64,000 nucleotides of DNA from Anadara kagoshimensis (GCA_021292105.1 CM037865.1:65097630-65161629), one strand, 5' to 3'; positions 11,946-25,586 are shown, counted from the first letter of the stretch. The notes: a model not told the origin generated them from the letters alone. Numbers and translations: made by a program.

Positions 11946-14900
11946 TCAGCTGTTTATGGGTATCTTATTTCCCGGTCCGCCGCCAGACACGCTGGACGCG
12001 GGTGTGTTCCGGGACTGCTGGGAGGATTGAAATCTGGATGGAGCTGTTGATGTAAACTCATATGGATCAACAGTAGCTGTGTATAATCTGGCTTTCTCTT
12101 CTGTAATACAACATAAAACAAACATTAGTGAATCAAGGATAAAGCTTAATTATTTTGAGTTAAGAGCCCAGCTCACTTCAGATAAGAAGTTTAAGGGAGA
12201 CTGGTTAATATAAGAGTTTCACTCTTGTTCCGGAATCCCCTTTCTGTCTATTTGATGAAATGTTATTGTTCATGTATATATTTATTGAAATAAATATCGT
12301 TTAAACTAAGAAGTTTAAATAGTGATAAATAGTAGCTAAAATGTGTTAGCATTTAGGGGCCCAGACTAAGTCTTAAGAGCAATGGCAGGTTTCGCACAGA
12401 CATATGGACTCCAAATTTAAGGACTTTTTAGGGTCTTTTCAGGGTCTTATTTGCAAATTTCAAGCCTAATCAGAGGGACAGTTTTACCAAAAAATATTGG
12501 TGCAAAAGCAATTAAATAAATAAAACAATTACTTACATGACACTTGAAGTGGAGGTTGAAGTTAGGCATTCAGGAGGGCCAGGTACCTTTAAATTGCTCA
12601 TTTCAACACAACTCATTAATCAATTTATTTATTGATATATGTCAGTCTATTCTCAACCACTTAATATCAAAATACAGACACCCAACTGGCCAAATTCAAG
12701 GGCTTTTCAGGCCTTCAGGATAAATTCAAGGGCTTTTTAGGGTCAGACTTGTTTTTAGGGTCTTTTAAGGACAAACCTCAAAATAAGGACTTTTCCGGGC
12801 CTGTACGAACCCTGATTGAGGGGTGCAATGTAACTTTCAAAAATCTGCAGCAATAATAGTCCATCACTCACACTTACTGAATGTTATGATATAATTGGAA
12901 ACCAAAATTTACACTTACTGCAGATAATATATATTTTGATGTCAACACCAATTATTAGACAAGGTTTATATGTAACCTTTATATTAATTTTAAAATCTAT
13001 TGACAAGGATTTTAACATACATTAAATGAGTTCAGCAGTACACATATAAAAAATCTTAACAACAATCTATATACAAATACCTATATAAGACAATAATTAT
13101 GTTTTATTACAAATCATGTTTATATGAAAACAGTAGTTAGAGTTTACAATGTGATGAATAATTCTTGAATATGAATGTGATAGTTTATACACATGTATAT
13201 ACACAACTGTACATTTACCGTAACCTTAACCACTGTATGAAGTTCAAATACAACAATGTTCCTTATCAAAAAAAGATTAATTCAACAGTATATGTTCACC
13301 AGATCAGTACTTGTCTTAACAACTGAAAGGCATTGGTTTTCTCTAGGTACTCTGGTTTCCTCCACCATCCTTGAACTGACTGTCTCAATATAAGTGAAAA
13401 ATCTTGACTGTGTAAAACTACATTATTCCACTCTACACCTACCAGCCTCAGAATTTCATGGACTTAAAGTATTTTATTCTAGTTCAATCAGCTATGAATT
13501 TGAACTAAAAAAAAATCAATAGATTTGATATTCAAATACAGTTCCACCACGGTTAGTAATTCAAATCTCTAACTGTACTTTGGAATAAAACTTTTAGTAG
13601 AGTGTGATTTAAGGTTCAAGTCATCACATCACAATATACAAGTTTTTGTAGTTAAACTTCATACAATACACAATCATGTTAACCATATCCCTTCACATAA
13701 CTAACAAACCTTGAAACAACCTGAACATGTCCTTTCCTAAAACAAATTTAACAATGATATTTTTCACTAAAAAAGCTTTTCTTTTCACAAAAGCAGCAAT
13801 GGCCTGCATTCTCAACTGTATTTTCTGTTTTAAACATGATGGGTTGATTGTTATCAAAATTATATTCCTCTTTATTAGACTAACAATTATTCTATCTTCC
13901 CTATTAAACTACTTTTTAAGCCCCAATACTGCCACCTCAAATATAAAAGAACTCACATCTAAAAAAGAAGCTTTTTTTAATCCAAAGTGCATGAAAACAC
14001 AGAATTACCACAACCAATGTGTTTAACCATGTCAAAAATTCCATGTCAAACTTAACCTCATTCTTTGTGCAAACATAAGAGAGTTTTAATAACAACAAAA
14101 TTTGTGCATCAATTTATTTCAAAGTAAAAAACATTTAAACCTGCATGTCCCTCTTAATAAGAGATAATTTAATTAAATTCAGTAAAAAGCAAAAAGGTCA
14201 TAGTTGCAATAAACAATGTTGATTTAATTTGCTAAAACTTTACTTATAAGTTGAAACATACTGTCTTGGATTTGAGATCAAGAATGTGACTTGGCCAATA
14301 AAACCAATTTACAAACTTACCCATAATTTTTGCTGAATGTGCACTAGTGGCCATTTCTTTCCAAGTGATGAGATACCTACAAAAAATTACAAAAAAAGTG
14401 AATGTTAGATCTAGAAATCAAAATTGATAATAAATTTTATATTTCTGTATAAACTTATCTGGAGAAAGTATTGAAAGTACAAATACTGTAGTAAAACGCT
14501 TTAGATCCAGCTTACACTAAATATGAAGCATTATTTATTTACTTGCAGATGGTTAGCCTCAGTTCTGAATAAAGATATCCTAAAGTAATTATCTGGGACT
14601 CTATGGGAAACTGGTCTAAAATAATTATTTAATAGACCACTACATAATTCTGAACTGAGTACATGATTTGCTCCAAGGACTTGCTTTGAAAAACTTTAAT
14701 TGCAAAAGTTATTAGTTACGAAATGTTTTTGGCAAGATAATCAAGAAAATTAATGTCTACGAATCAGGGTTCAACATTAACCCATGTCCAACCCGACAAT
14801 GACTAGTAAAACCTCGTTCATGGCGTGTAAAAATTAGCTTAAACACATGTATTAACACTAGGGAAGTGAGGTCGGATGCTGTGGAAGGGTAAGCACCTCC

Positions 14901-17900
14901 TGTGTAGCTAACAATTGAATCAGTAAAGTATGAAAAATGATGAGATAAAACACATCTACTGGTATTATTTTGGGGATAGTAGATTTTAGTTCAGAGACAG
15001 TAAGAATTCTCAGAACTAGCCTCACTGGTCTAGTCTTTAAAAAACATTGTGTTGAACCCTGCAAATAAAAGTTGGTTTACAGTACCAGTAATCAATTGAA
15101 ATTAATCCCATTGAAGATGTTTATAAAATCAATTCTAATTTTTAATTCAGTCTAACTCACTCATCAAAATTAAGACTAGTAGTCCAGTCCAGAAGTTCAT
15201 CAACTTCCCAATCCTCTACTGCATCAGAACCAAGTTTATCAACAGTGGCGACCATTCCTGCAGCAGCGCCCTCTATGAGATTCACAGTTTCAGGGTCATC
15301 TGATTTGGCTTTCAGCATTCCTTCTTTGTACCTAAATCAAAGTAAACATTAAATAAATAAACAAGGAATAAACTTCATTTTAATATATTTCAGACTGTAA
15401 GTGAACTTGGTCATTGGTTTAAGTGTTGGGATTATTTATGACAGATTAAATAGAAAACTTTTTCTAGCTGTTAAAATAATGGGTCAAGAACCAGAACCAA
15501 TAAGCCCCCCCCCCCCTTAAAAAATAAAAATAAGCTTATACCTGGTACTTTGAATCATATATTTAGAAGCCATGATTCTATTACATAGATACCAAACATC
15601 TCCTTTTCTAAGATGACCAGAACATTACATTTAATAGCTTGACTTACATTTTCTTCATCCATTCAATTTTCTTTTCTTTCTTCCTCTTCTCAACATCTTG
15701 CTTTCTTTGTAACTGTCAACAAACAATGTAACACCTTAAGAATTTCTATCAATTTGAAATACCTTAATTATTAAATAAACATAGAAAGAAAACAACAGAA
15801 ACAGTTATACAGGATTTCCAAGTAAGGAATTTTTATATGTTGGAGGTTAACCTGATGTAATCAAGTAACATGACTTTTTGTTGGGCATAACAATGTAGGT
15901 CATGTAATTAATTAGGTTATTTAAATCATATAAACATTTAATTTTATGTCCGAAGGCAAAGACAGACAAAAATGTATTTGTATGCTCAGTATATAAATTT
16001 AAAATATTGAATTGTTTCTATGAAATTGAACCCACAGATAACCTGGTGATGGTGTACTCACCTATATATAAGGCTACTCATTTACTTAAAAAGATTTATA
16101 ACTCACTTCATGTATTCATTTTCTCTTCTTTTTATCCTTCTATGCTTAAATTTATTCTGTTTCCCCCCTTATTCAATGTTACATCTGTTATATAAATGAC
16201 ATATGCCTAACAAAACAAACTAATCGTGTCACAGATTGACTGATTTAACTAAATCCTACATTCAGCATATCTCTGTATAGGTTAAATGGCAATAAGACAA
16301 ATCTTCAGGAATAAGAAAGGGTGGTGCAGAGTGCAGAAATGTAATGAATATAGTTTATCTATAACAGATTGGGCAGAATAATGACATAGCTCACTTTCAA
16401 ATCTAGTCATAAAAATACTTTTAGCTTAAACTTTAACATTTGTCAATAAAATCTATTAACTGTCAGTCTGACATTCAACATCATACTTGGGGAATGTTAT
16501 GCCATACTAAATACAGACAGCTACAAACTGTGTACATCTATGTATGTGTAAAATGTTTACCTTGTCATGGTGGTATTCATATTTTTTGTGTGATGTTTCC
16601 CATGTGACGGGATCTGACATGACATGGTGAATCAATCTATCTGATACAAGTCTCCAGCCATTGTTATCCTCTCTCTGGTACCATCCCTCTTTACCTGAAA
16701 CACATAAATAAACAAAGTGAAAATGAAATGCAAATTATATAATCAACATCCATACGTGGTATATCTTCAAATAATACACTGTCAAATGGAGCTTCCCCAA
16801 TGAGTGATATATTATCTACATATGAAAGACAGTTGATGTATTATCTGGGTATATGAGTTGATTATTACTATTCTTACATGATTTGAATAAAAAAAAAACA
16901 TTGAAATTCTGCGAACTCTTTTCTCAAAAGTACATCTACTATTTATTTGCAAATGGTTCATTGAAACAACTTGGCTGTTGAGATTACCTCCATTGAAATA
17001 AATGGTTTTATAAATGACAATTATGTTACAACCATTGTTCACAACAAATAGCATGAGGTCACAAGGTAAGTAAGGGAGTACTTCATTTAAATGGAACAGC
17101 CATGGGTATAATGTTTGTTTTACCATGGTTGGTTTTCTTCATGTTTCATATGAAGGAAATTGCAGGTCATGTTAGAATATAAAACATTTATCAATATCAA
17201 TCCAAAATAAAACATTCCAATATAAACTTACGATCCACCCTGGGTACATCTCGGAAGTTATTATGGACATCTTTCATCATAAGTAACTTAGCAACAGGTT
17301 TTGTGTAATCTTTAGGACTATTTGAACACATATCTTGTATAGGACGATGTGTAAATATTTTGTAGTATATATTAGGTGGAAACCTCTCCTGTAAATCACA
17401 AATTCACAACAAAATTACTAAACATTAGCAAAATATATTTTTTACAAAATAAACATTCATCAACATTACATGCATCTATTGTACGATGGTTTTTCTTAAT
17501 TTCTAACAAAATTTAATCACTATGTTACATTTTTCTCTTTATGTTTAAGTTCAGAATAAACCATAGTTTCATGAAAACTTTTTTCTCTGTAATAGATAAA
17601 AATTAAAAGCTTCAACACTGACACTCATGTTGGTTACCATGGTCAACATAATTCTAAATGTATGACAAAAGCAGGTGAGCTACAGCATATGATATATAAA
17701 CTTACCCCAGCAAGTCTGAATTTGATGTGAACACCAGATGCTGAGTCTAACAGTTTGGCCTCGTTTGGATTTATACACCTTAACATCCATGATGGATTAC
17801 CCCTCATTTTAAAGTTAATTAAGTCTCTGTAATACCTGTATACCTGTATGTCCTAAAATAATTAAATAAACAGGTGTGAAAAACAATATGCATGTTACTG

Positions 17901-20900
17901 TACATCCAAAATCAGAGACTGCAAAAATTATACTTGTAAGAAACATTAGTAAAAGGTCCATCGCAACCTGAGTAATTGTAACTATCCGACACATCCTGAT
18001 CATTATTGTACAGACATTATTGCTTCTAGCAATGAAATGGTGTCATCAGCATATACCAAATGCAAATAAATAACATATCATATCAATATATTTATCAATT
18101 GTTGATATTAAGAAGTCTGAGTGACGAAGTGGTGGATAACAGATATAGTGACTTGCACCAACTAGGTTTGAATCCTGTTTCAGCGTGCAAGTTCACTTGC
18201 CAAAGGTCAAGTTTCTTGACACAATCAGCTTCCTCCAACATCCAAGAACTTCCAGTCTTGATATAAGTGAAAAGTTGTGGCTGGGATGTAAAACATATAG
18301 TTAACCAATTTGACTATAATTATGTCTTAGTTATTAGTAAAAAAACAAAATAGTTTACACATACTATATGTCTTCTCCATGCTCTCTGTATCATTATGGC
18401 TGCAGCCCTCTCTGATTGTGGAATTCTACGTTTTTGTTGTGGCACTTCCTTTTCCTGTGAATGCTGGGATATTTTTGAAGAAGTCCGTTTTCTTTTATCC
18501 CACCAATCCTGGTTTTCTTTTAAAGAAAACTGTTCATATCTAAAATAAATCAGATTTTTTCAAAACAGATAATTACAGTCTGGACAAATGGGCTACAATT
18601 ACAGCTGAATAATTTATCTTTACAGTTTGAACCTATCTTCATCAGTCTACCTCTTGTGTTGTTACTTAGCATGCACATGTATGAGGCTTGATAACTACCA
18701 GCCAGTTTCATAGCTATAAACCACACAAAGTGGGGTCCTAATCAAAATTACACATTCAGATAATGTCAGATGTTCAAAATACACTTACGTCATTATCTCT
18801 GATGAAGGAATTCCAGACTTCTGCATCTGCACTAAATAATCACCATATTCTTGTCCCAATTCTTCTGACACAGGTTCAGCAGATTCATCCACCTACAATA
18901 TCAAACAGATAATGAACAGTACTGTCACCAATGCATGTTCAACACAATATAATATGGAAGGAAGTAAATCCGTAAAAGTGTCTACAAACTTTGCTGACAC
19001 AATCATCCAATGAGACAGCCATATCAGAGCACATACAGTTTATCATTCACTACAATACTAGTAATTATAAATATGTCATACACAGTTTTTTTTTTTATTT
19101 TGGAATCGTGATAATTTGGTCTGAAGAAAATACATTGATTCTGAAGTAAATAAAAAAATCTCATTTCTATGCAATTTCTTTAAAATTTATCACTAATTGT
19201 ATTTCCAACATTTTTTCTTTGTTGAAAAAATGTAGCTAGAGCAGTTTCTTTGGTTACCTTTTCCAATTCTTCAATGAAATCTTCTTCCCTTGTAATAATA
19301 TGTTGACTCCCTCCATACTGAGCTGTATCACTGACGTTAGGTACTAAGGTCTGAAACAAGTTGGTTCTGTAATGATGATCAAATATAATGTGCAAGTCAA
19401 TAAGAAAACTATCAGTCAACAAAGGTTACTGTAAACAAGCTGAACTCATTGATATAACAGACATTATGTTACAAAGTGTTTCGTTAAATAAAATTAATTC
19501 ATATCTGTATCAGTGATGTTCTTATATTTCACAAGGTATAAAATTCTAAGAACATTTCGACAACAATATGGTATCTTATTTTGATGAAATATATTAAGTT
19601 ATATCCAAATATGAACAAACCCTGTTAATCTGTAGATCAGAAAAATATCTATAATTATTTGTAACCTTAAGATTTTACCTGGCTCTAAATCCCCTGTATG
19701 TTCTCTGTATCTCAATAGCAGCAGCACTTTTAGCGTCATCACTCTCCGGATTCTCTCTTATCAAAAACTGTAAATTATAAACAATATACATGTTATGACT
19801 GCTACAAATGAGAATGTCAGTAATTTTTTCAAAACAAATTTAAAGTGTCCATATGAATCAAATATTGAAATTTTAACATATGTAGAAGGTGCAATATGAA
19901 ACAGAGACTTTAAAATTATTGGCCATTAAACAAACTGTCTTTATACTGATGTGGCTGTTCAAGCAGTTAATTGAAAAATAATGCACATGTATTTGTGTAG
20001 ATGGGTGACAACTCTACTCTTACAGATAAATGTATCGGCAATAAATGTTGTATTGTTAGATATATTCTTATTAAATTCAATTAAGCTTTAACAGTAGAGG
20101 ATTAGACCACTTATAAGACAAGATTTTTTTTTCTCAGATATACAAATACTGAAATAACTGTGTTTAGATATTATCCAGTTTAGAAATCACAAGATTTAAG
20201 CTATTATAAATTTATAGATATATATATATCTAACCTGCCGCAGATCTTTTGGCACACTGGCCATACGCTTATCCCTGGCTGCATCTCCCTCTAAAATTAT
20301 ACAACAGAATTAATGGGTATATATCAGTAAAAATATTTAATTAAAATAGAATATTACTGACTAAAGTAAATATCACAAATAACTTTGACATTAATGTGTG
20401 AACCCTAGATTTTCAAGGAATTTGTGAATACTCAATTTTAATTCCTGTTGTTGTGACAATTAACTTTTAAGTACTGTTGTTTTGGTAGATTAAATGAACA
20501 AATGTCACTATCCACTAGCACTGTGAAATATTTACACCTTTAAACGTCTTTTAATAACAGAATCAGGCCTGTTTATAAATTGCACGCTTACGGATCACAG
20601 TGCCTTTTCACTGCTGAGGTTCAAACCCAACCTGTGGACAAATCATAGTGCGAGAAATTTTGAATTGAGGTGTAAAACACAATATTACTAAACTCCACTG
20701 TCTGTAAAAAGTCCTGATCTTGTTTAGCTCAGTTGGTGAAGTGCTCGCTTTGTTTGTGGGATGTCTTGGGTTCAAATATCTGCCTAGGTCCGACAAAGAC
20801 TATAGGAGTCTATAGATGGTGACATCTCAATGTAAGTGAAATATTCTTGACTGGAATGTTAAACCACATTTAATCAATCTATCAATCAACCTATCTTGTT

Positions 20901-21194
20901 TCTGTAAAAAAAATCAATAGTACGTGTGAGGACAATAACAGCATTTTTGTCATAACTTGTCCAATATGTCACTGACTGGCACCCCGATTTGTGTGTAATT
21001 TTTATTTGTTGTGTATGGTCTAACAATTTACCAAGGAAAATTCAGCACATTTAATTTCCACAAGAGCAAAACATTATCACATGAAATGTCCATGTGTCAC
21101 AACGACTTGTTAAATTATGTGATCAGGACTAAAAACAATTACCTTCTAGCTCTGAATTGAACAAGATTTCGTCTGCCTCCTTCTGACTTAACAT
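11946..21194 (-). CDS. MFI: MFI/C11orf65 homologue with two IQ motifs, 486 aa
   Basis: Complete 13-exon gene. Coding exons in transcript order: 21143-21194, 20235-20290, 19679-19767, 19258-19366, 18789-18892, 18365-18539, 17706-17843, 17232-17388, 16561-16694, 15648-15712, 15161-15331, 14321-14376, 11946-12100. All have GT-AG junctions and sum to 1461 nt in one frame (ATG 21194, TGA 11946). IQ motifs: AAIEIQRTYRGFRAR (~52-66) and AAIMIQRAWRRHI (~183-195). The core from ~residue 196 matches vertebrate MFI blocks: CINPNEAKLLDSASGVHIKF, FPPNIYYKIFTHRPIQDMCS, GWYQREDNNGWRLVSD, EWMKKM, EDWEVDELLDWTTSLNFDEY and WKEMATSAHSAKI. Human C11orf65 (~313 aa, from memory) inhibits mitochondrial fission. This protein has ~140 more N-terminal residues, including the first IQ. 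IQ motifs suggest calmodulin or light-chain binding; no membrane segment or signal peptide was seen. Confidence 0.88.
12386..12814. mobile_element. CAG...CTG inverted-repeat element in MFI intron 12
   Basis: Left end CAGGTTTCGCACAGAC and right end CCTGTACGAACCCTG are imperfect inverted repeats. Internal AAGGGCTTTT(T/C)AGGGTC phrases repeat several times. hAT-like ends; no matching target duplication was seen. Confidence 0.5.
13310..13450 (+). repeat. SINE body fragment
   Basis: TTTTCTCTAGGTACTCTGG, TTTCCTCCACCATCC and AATATAAGTGAAAAATCTTG match the body of the SINEs at 33450 and 47555. The tRNA head is missing or decayed. Confidence 0.55.
14765..15061. mobile_element. CAGGGTTCAACA-ended MITE, 297 bp
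   Basis: Perfect 12-bp terminal inverted repeats CAGGGTTCAACA. The flanks CGAAT and CAAAT match at 4 of 5 bases. It carries the GGTAAGCACCTCCTG unit also found near 46840 and 58280. It lies in an MFI-like intron. Confidence 0.65.
16738..17150 (-). mobile_element. ~410-bp palindromic-end repeat, copy 1
   Basis: Reverse-complement relative of 47015-47472. Shared phrases (on +) include AATCAACAT..ACGTGGTATATC, CTGTTGAGATTACCTCCAT, AACCATTGTTC, GCCATGG.TAT and ACCATGG.TGG. It lies in an intron of the MFI-like gene, whereas the other copy lies in a macoilin intron. Confidence 0.65.
18111..18305 (+). repeat. tRNA-derived SINE
   Basis: B-box-like AGGTTTGAATCCTGTTTCAG, then body CTTCCTCCAACATCCAAGAAC and tail TTGATATAAGTGAAAAG followed by GATGTAAAAC. 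Close to the copy at 47555. Confidence 0.65.
20560..20700 (+). repeat. SINE fragment
   Basis: Contains the B-box-like GAGGTTCAAACCCAACCTG and a degenerate GTGTAAAACACAATATTAC tail, directly before another SINE. Confidence 0.45.
20718..20890 (+). repeat. tRNA-derived SINE
   Basis: Clear A-box TTAGCTCAGTTGGTGAAG and B-box GGGTTCAAAT, then TGTAAGTGAAATATTCTTGA and a TCAATCTATCAATC-type tail. Confidence 0.7.
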
Positions 21195-22539
21195 GTTTGG
21201 GCTATTTGCCTTTTTCAAAAGATACAAATTCAGCTACATGTTGCCTTTACTACATCTTGTCCTCATCGAAATCCTGGTTGTCAATTTCAACAACAATGGC
21301 GGTCTGAACTACGAGCATGCGCAGACGACTTTGTTACACACGAGTTGTACACGCGAGTATCGTTAGCTCACCTGGTCAAAGTCTACATTACGCTATAACC
21401 AACAATAACGTAAACGTTTGTGATATTATATAGTTATATTTTGTGCTCATAAATTTTTTCTGTTTTGTGATTTGGATGTTTGAAAAAATATGATCAAAAT
21501 AATATGTTGCACTTATGCTTATATATAAATAGAAAAAAAGTTGTTGTAGTGCTGACTGAATTAAGCAAAGGACAATAACTCTGTAAATAAGGGAGGGCAG
21601 GTAACAGAATGAGAACTCATCTGAGACATGACCATACTCAATCATTGTATCAAGTTTTGTGATATTCTTTTAAGAAATAAAGAGTGCTGACAAGAAAGTG
21701 TAACATAGCGTTTGGTTGGTTGAATATTGCTTAACGTAGCATCATCAATTTTTCAACTATTCTTGGCAAGAACTATTTTATTAACCTCTGTGGATTAATC
21801 TATAAACAAGTTTGTGTATGCATGTGAAGTGCGAGTGTTGTATGGTCTGCCTTTACTATCATGCACTCAGGGCAACTTTAAGGTGCTAGCTCACCTAGTT
21901 ATTATGGCAAATTCAATGAATAATATACATGTATATCAATGGAAAATTATTATACAAGTTTTTAAAGAAATATGTCCATATATTTAAATACTGAATGTTT
22001 ATAAAAAGTTTGTCATATGGTCAAATTCATCATCAAGTTCGCATATACAGTTTCCTCATCAGTTATGTCCAACCTAGATTTTGATGAGTACGGTCATTGA
22101 AGTTGAACATTGAATAGTTGGTATTCTTATTCTTCTACTAATGTGAATTATGTTTAGTTCAAAGCTTCAAATTTCTATGCTTAATGACAAGAAAATTCAG
22201 GTGACTCGGACCTTGTTAAGATCAATCATCTCCAACAAGTTCGAGACATATGTTAATTATGTAGTGCTATAAGCCTATTAGTTTCCAAGCCTATGTGTTT
22301 TTCAGTTTGTCAAAAAAGGTTGAATGATTTTATCCTGTGTAACAAAAGGACAATTGCCATGTTCTTGATGTTTATTGCTTAGCTAGTTTCAGTACAATGC
22401 AACTAAATGGTATGGTTGTACCGATAATTTAAATTGAAACTTAATGTCTCTGTGCTAGCACTAAAAGACTTTTGATTTTAAATAATTCACTTATATCATG
22501 ATATTGCCAGCTATTGGTGAAGTGACAGAAATGTTTACC

Positions 22540-22790
22540 TTTGCAGTGCCCTCAGAGCAATATGCAAGTGTGCAAGGGAGGGTTTTTTAAAATGGCACAC
22601 TTGCCTTGACACTCGGCAATGAGTTCAAGGTCTCTTCTGAAAGACTTTGTGACTTTCATTTCTAATTGAGTGCTTGGCAAAAAAACAGTCACTATCTTTT
22701 TGGTCTAGATACCAATTCAGGTTAGAACCCATGACCTCCCACATACAATGATGTAAACCCTATAATAAACTGAGACAACTAAATTCATGA
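22540..22790 (-). repeat. Long-class tRNA-derived SINE (minus)
   Basis: Plus-strand phrases TTGCAGTGCCCTCAGAG, GGTCTCTTCTGAAAGACTTT, TGAGTGCTTGGC and AGAACCCATGACCTCCCAC are the reverse of the SINEs at 34885 and 36320. Confidence 0.65.
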
Positions 22791-23161
22791 AAGTACTGAT
22801 TATTTACATGGTGCATACATAATAGTGCCAACCAACCCACTTGCTCCATCAACCTGTCCATTAATGACTCTTCTTTCAACCCATTATAAAGCTTATGTAA
22901 GGTGTCACGAAGGAAATAACAACATACAGCTAATTAATTCTTTTAAAATCATTTTTATTGTTTGCATAACTTCAAGAAACAATATCAATATGTAACCAAG
23001 CAACAGAAGATATGTCTGACCCCAACATCTGGCTTGATTTACTTAACCAGTATTTCAGATACATGTATTTTGTATTATTTTCTTGTAACTCAAAATATAG
23101 CATGTACTGGGATTCAACTAAAGTCTGTCTGATATGCAAAAATGTTAGTACAATGAAATTT

Positions 23162-24755
23162 AAACAAGAGGCCCATGGGCCTTAACGCTCACCTGAGGAA
23201 GAGTACATATCTTATGCAGAGGTTCAATGGTCAATGACATTAATAAAAGAGAATATCAAAATTTTCAGCAGTAAGGGCCAATAATATGCAAGTATTTTTG
23301 CAAATTAATTATAATAATTATTATATAAGGATGCTATATATAACATATTTAAAGTCTAGCTACAATATATAATATAAACAGCTAAAACATCTGTATTTTA
23401 AAATGTGCATTAGGTTAATACCTACAATATTCCAATATACATGCCTATACAAAGAGTTTATAGTTTTTGAGATAATTAACCATTGAAGTATTCATTTGCA
23501 TCTATGACCTTGACCTTTGAACCTATGACCTTCATTCATATATCAAAATGATCTTGTGCAAATGCCTACAATATTCTAATATACATGCCTATACAAAAAG
23601 TTTATAGTTTCTGAGATAATTAACCTTTTAAATATTCGTTCGCAGCTATGACCTTGACCTTTGAACCTATGACCTTCATTCATATATCAAAATGATCATT
23701 AGGCCAATACCTACAATATTCCAATATACATGCCTATACAAAAAGTTAATAGTTTTTGAAATAATTAACCTTTTAAGTATTCATTTGCATCTATGACCTT
23801 GACCTTTGAACCTATGACCTTCATTCATATATCAAAATGATTGTTAGGCCAATACCTACAATATTCCAATATACATGCCTATACAAAAAGTTTATAGTTT
23901 TTGAGATAATTAACCATTTAAGTATTCGTTTGCATCTTTGACCTTGACCTTTGAACCCATGACCTTTATTCATATATCAAAATGACCATTGTGCCATTAC
24001 CTACAATATTCTGATATACATGCCTATACAAAAAATTCATAGTTTTGCAGATAATTAACTATTTTGGTATTCTTGGACAGCTGTGACCTTGACCTTTGAA
24101 CCCATGACCCTGATCTATGTATCAAAATGATCGTCATGTCAATACCTACAAATAACTGAAAATCCTACGCCATTATCACAAGAAATGCTAAAAAAAATAG
24201 CATTTTTTATCAAAGGTCAAAAACTGGGACATGACCTTGACCTTCGACCTTGACATCAATTGAAAGAAAATTGCAAGACAAGATCAACAGTGAAAACTCC
24301 ATACAATTATCTTCAGCCGTTATGAAGTTATTACAATAAATGTCTCATTTTAAAAATTACGTAATTTTACGCAAAAAATGCGTAACCCATTTTTCGTGTA
24401 ATTTTCATGAAAAACACAATTTTTATGTTCCCAGGTATGCTGAATCCAAATATCCAATCAAAATTTGCCTGCACCTTTTGGTTTCAGAGAAGAAGATTTT
24501 TTTGTCTATTTGCTATTTTTAGTAACAGCGGCCATCTTGTTGGGCGTGGCCAAACCCCGAACACAATTTTGAAAGGCTGTTACCTAGGCATGATAGTCAC
24601 CGAGTTTCATCAAATATGGCCCAGTAGTTTTGGAGGAGAAGATTAAAATGTAAAGTTTACACACGACGCACGACGGACGACGCACGACGAACGACGGACG
24701 GTGATAGATTGCAATAGCTCATCTGAGCCTTTTGGCTCAGGTGAGCTAAAAATGT
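23162..24755. repeat. 1.6 kb interspersed repeat with five ~145-bp tandem units
   Basis: Starts AAACAAGAGGCCCATGGGCC followed by TTAACGCTCACCTGAGG and ends CTTTTGGCTCAGGTGAGCTA, so CTCACCTGAG/CTCAGGTGAG lie inverted at the two ends. Between ~23400 and 24130 a ~145-bp unit repeats five times, each with TGACCTTGACCTTTGAACC (near 23505, 23648, 23795, 23938, 24085). A CACGACG/GACGGACG simple repeat lies at 24661-24700. A second, interrupted copy is at 34822-35600. Confidence 0.85.
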
Positions 24756-25586
24756 TGACATCTCTTGGGTCCAACTATGGTATGTAAAACATAATACCTT
24801 CTAATGTCTGTGTAAAACCATTATTTCTACTTGTTGTGGAAAACAGCACATCACAATGTCATTTTAGGTAAACATCCAATTATGTGATATCCTATGAAAT
24901 GATCCCCACAAACAATAAAGGTATTACATACTACACAAATAAAACCCCATTAATACAAAATTAAGTGTTGTAAAATTGTATACATAAAATTGTACATGTA
25001 TATAAATTTATTTTCCATTTAAAGTAAATGTATGTGTAACATAAAATTCAAGGATGAGGTATTAGTAACAAAGTGAAAAATATGTGGCAAAGCACAAGTT
25101 TGCTTAGCTACACACCATGGTCACCATGGTAATCATCTCTTGTTGACTGAATCAACTGGAAACAATTTAACTGAGATATACTAAATAATCTATTAACAAT
25201 CACTGGAGAGGCAAAAGCATCAACTCTGACACAAATGAACATTCTTTTTATTATCAGGCCTGGGTCAAACAGCGGCTAAACAGTGGATGTTACAAAGCAA
25301 TACATGCATTTGGACTGTAAGTGATAAGCAACATTAATAGTGAAAAATCAACTTTAAAACAGGTCAAATGGGTTAGATGAAGACTTAACTAGAACTGATA
25401 ACTAGCATACTGGTATGACTAAGTAAGGGAATTAACTCTTAATAATCTGTTAACTAAGGGACATAACTCAGAACAAAATAGTAAACAGGGGGTAAGTAAA
25501 GATATGGGTCAATCTAGGTAGAATTTGTTGTAGTTTGAATGACATCTTGACTACTGACTTTTTTCTTATTTACGACATATAAACAT

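Noticed and set aside
15505-15520. Homopolymer C run in an MFI-like intron (and the G run near 53860)
   Set aside because: Simple homopolymers; they may be sequencing-sensitive but carry no feature.
23400-24130. A CRISPR-like array (regularly spaced repeats)
   Set aside because: The repeated unit is ~145 bp with no unique spacers and no cas genes, in a eukaryotic genome. It is a tandem block inside an interspersed repeat.
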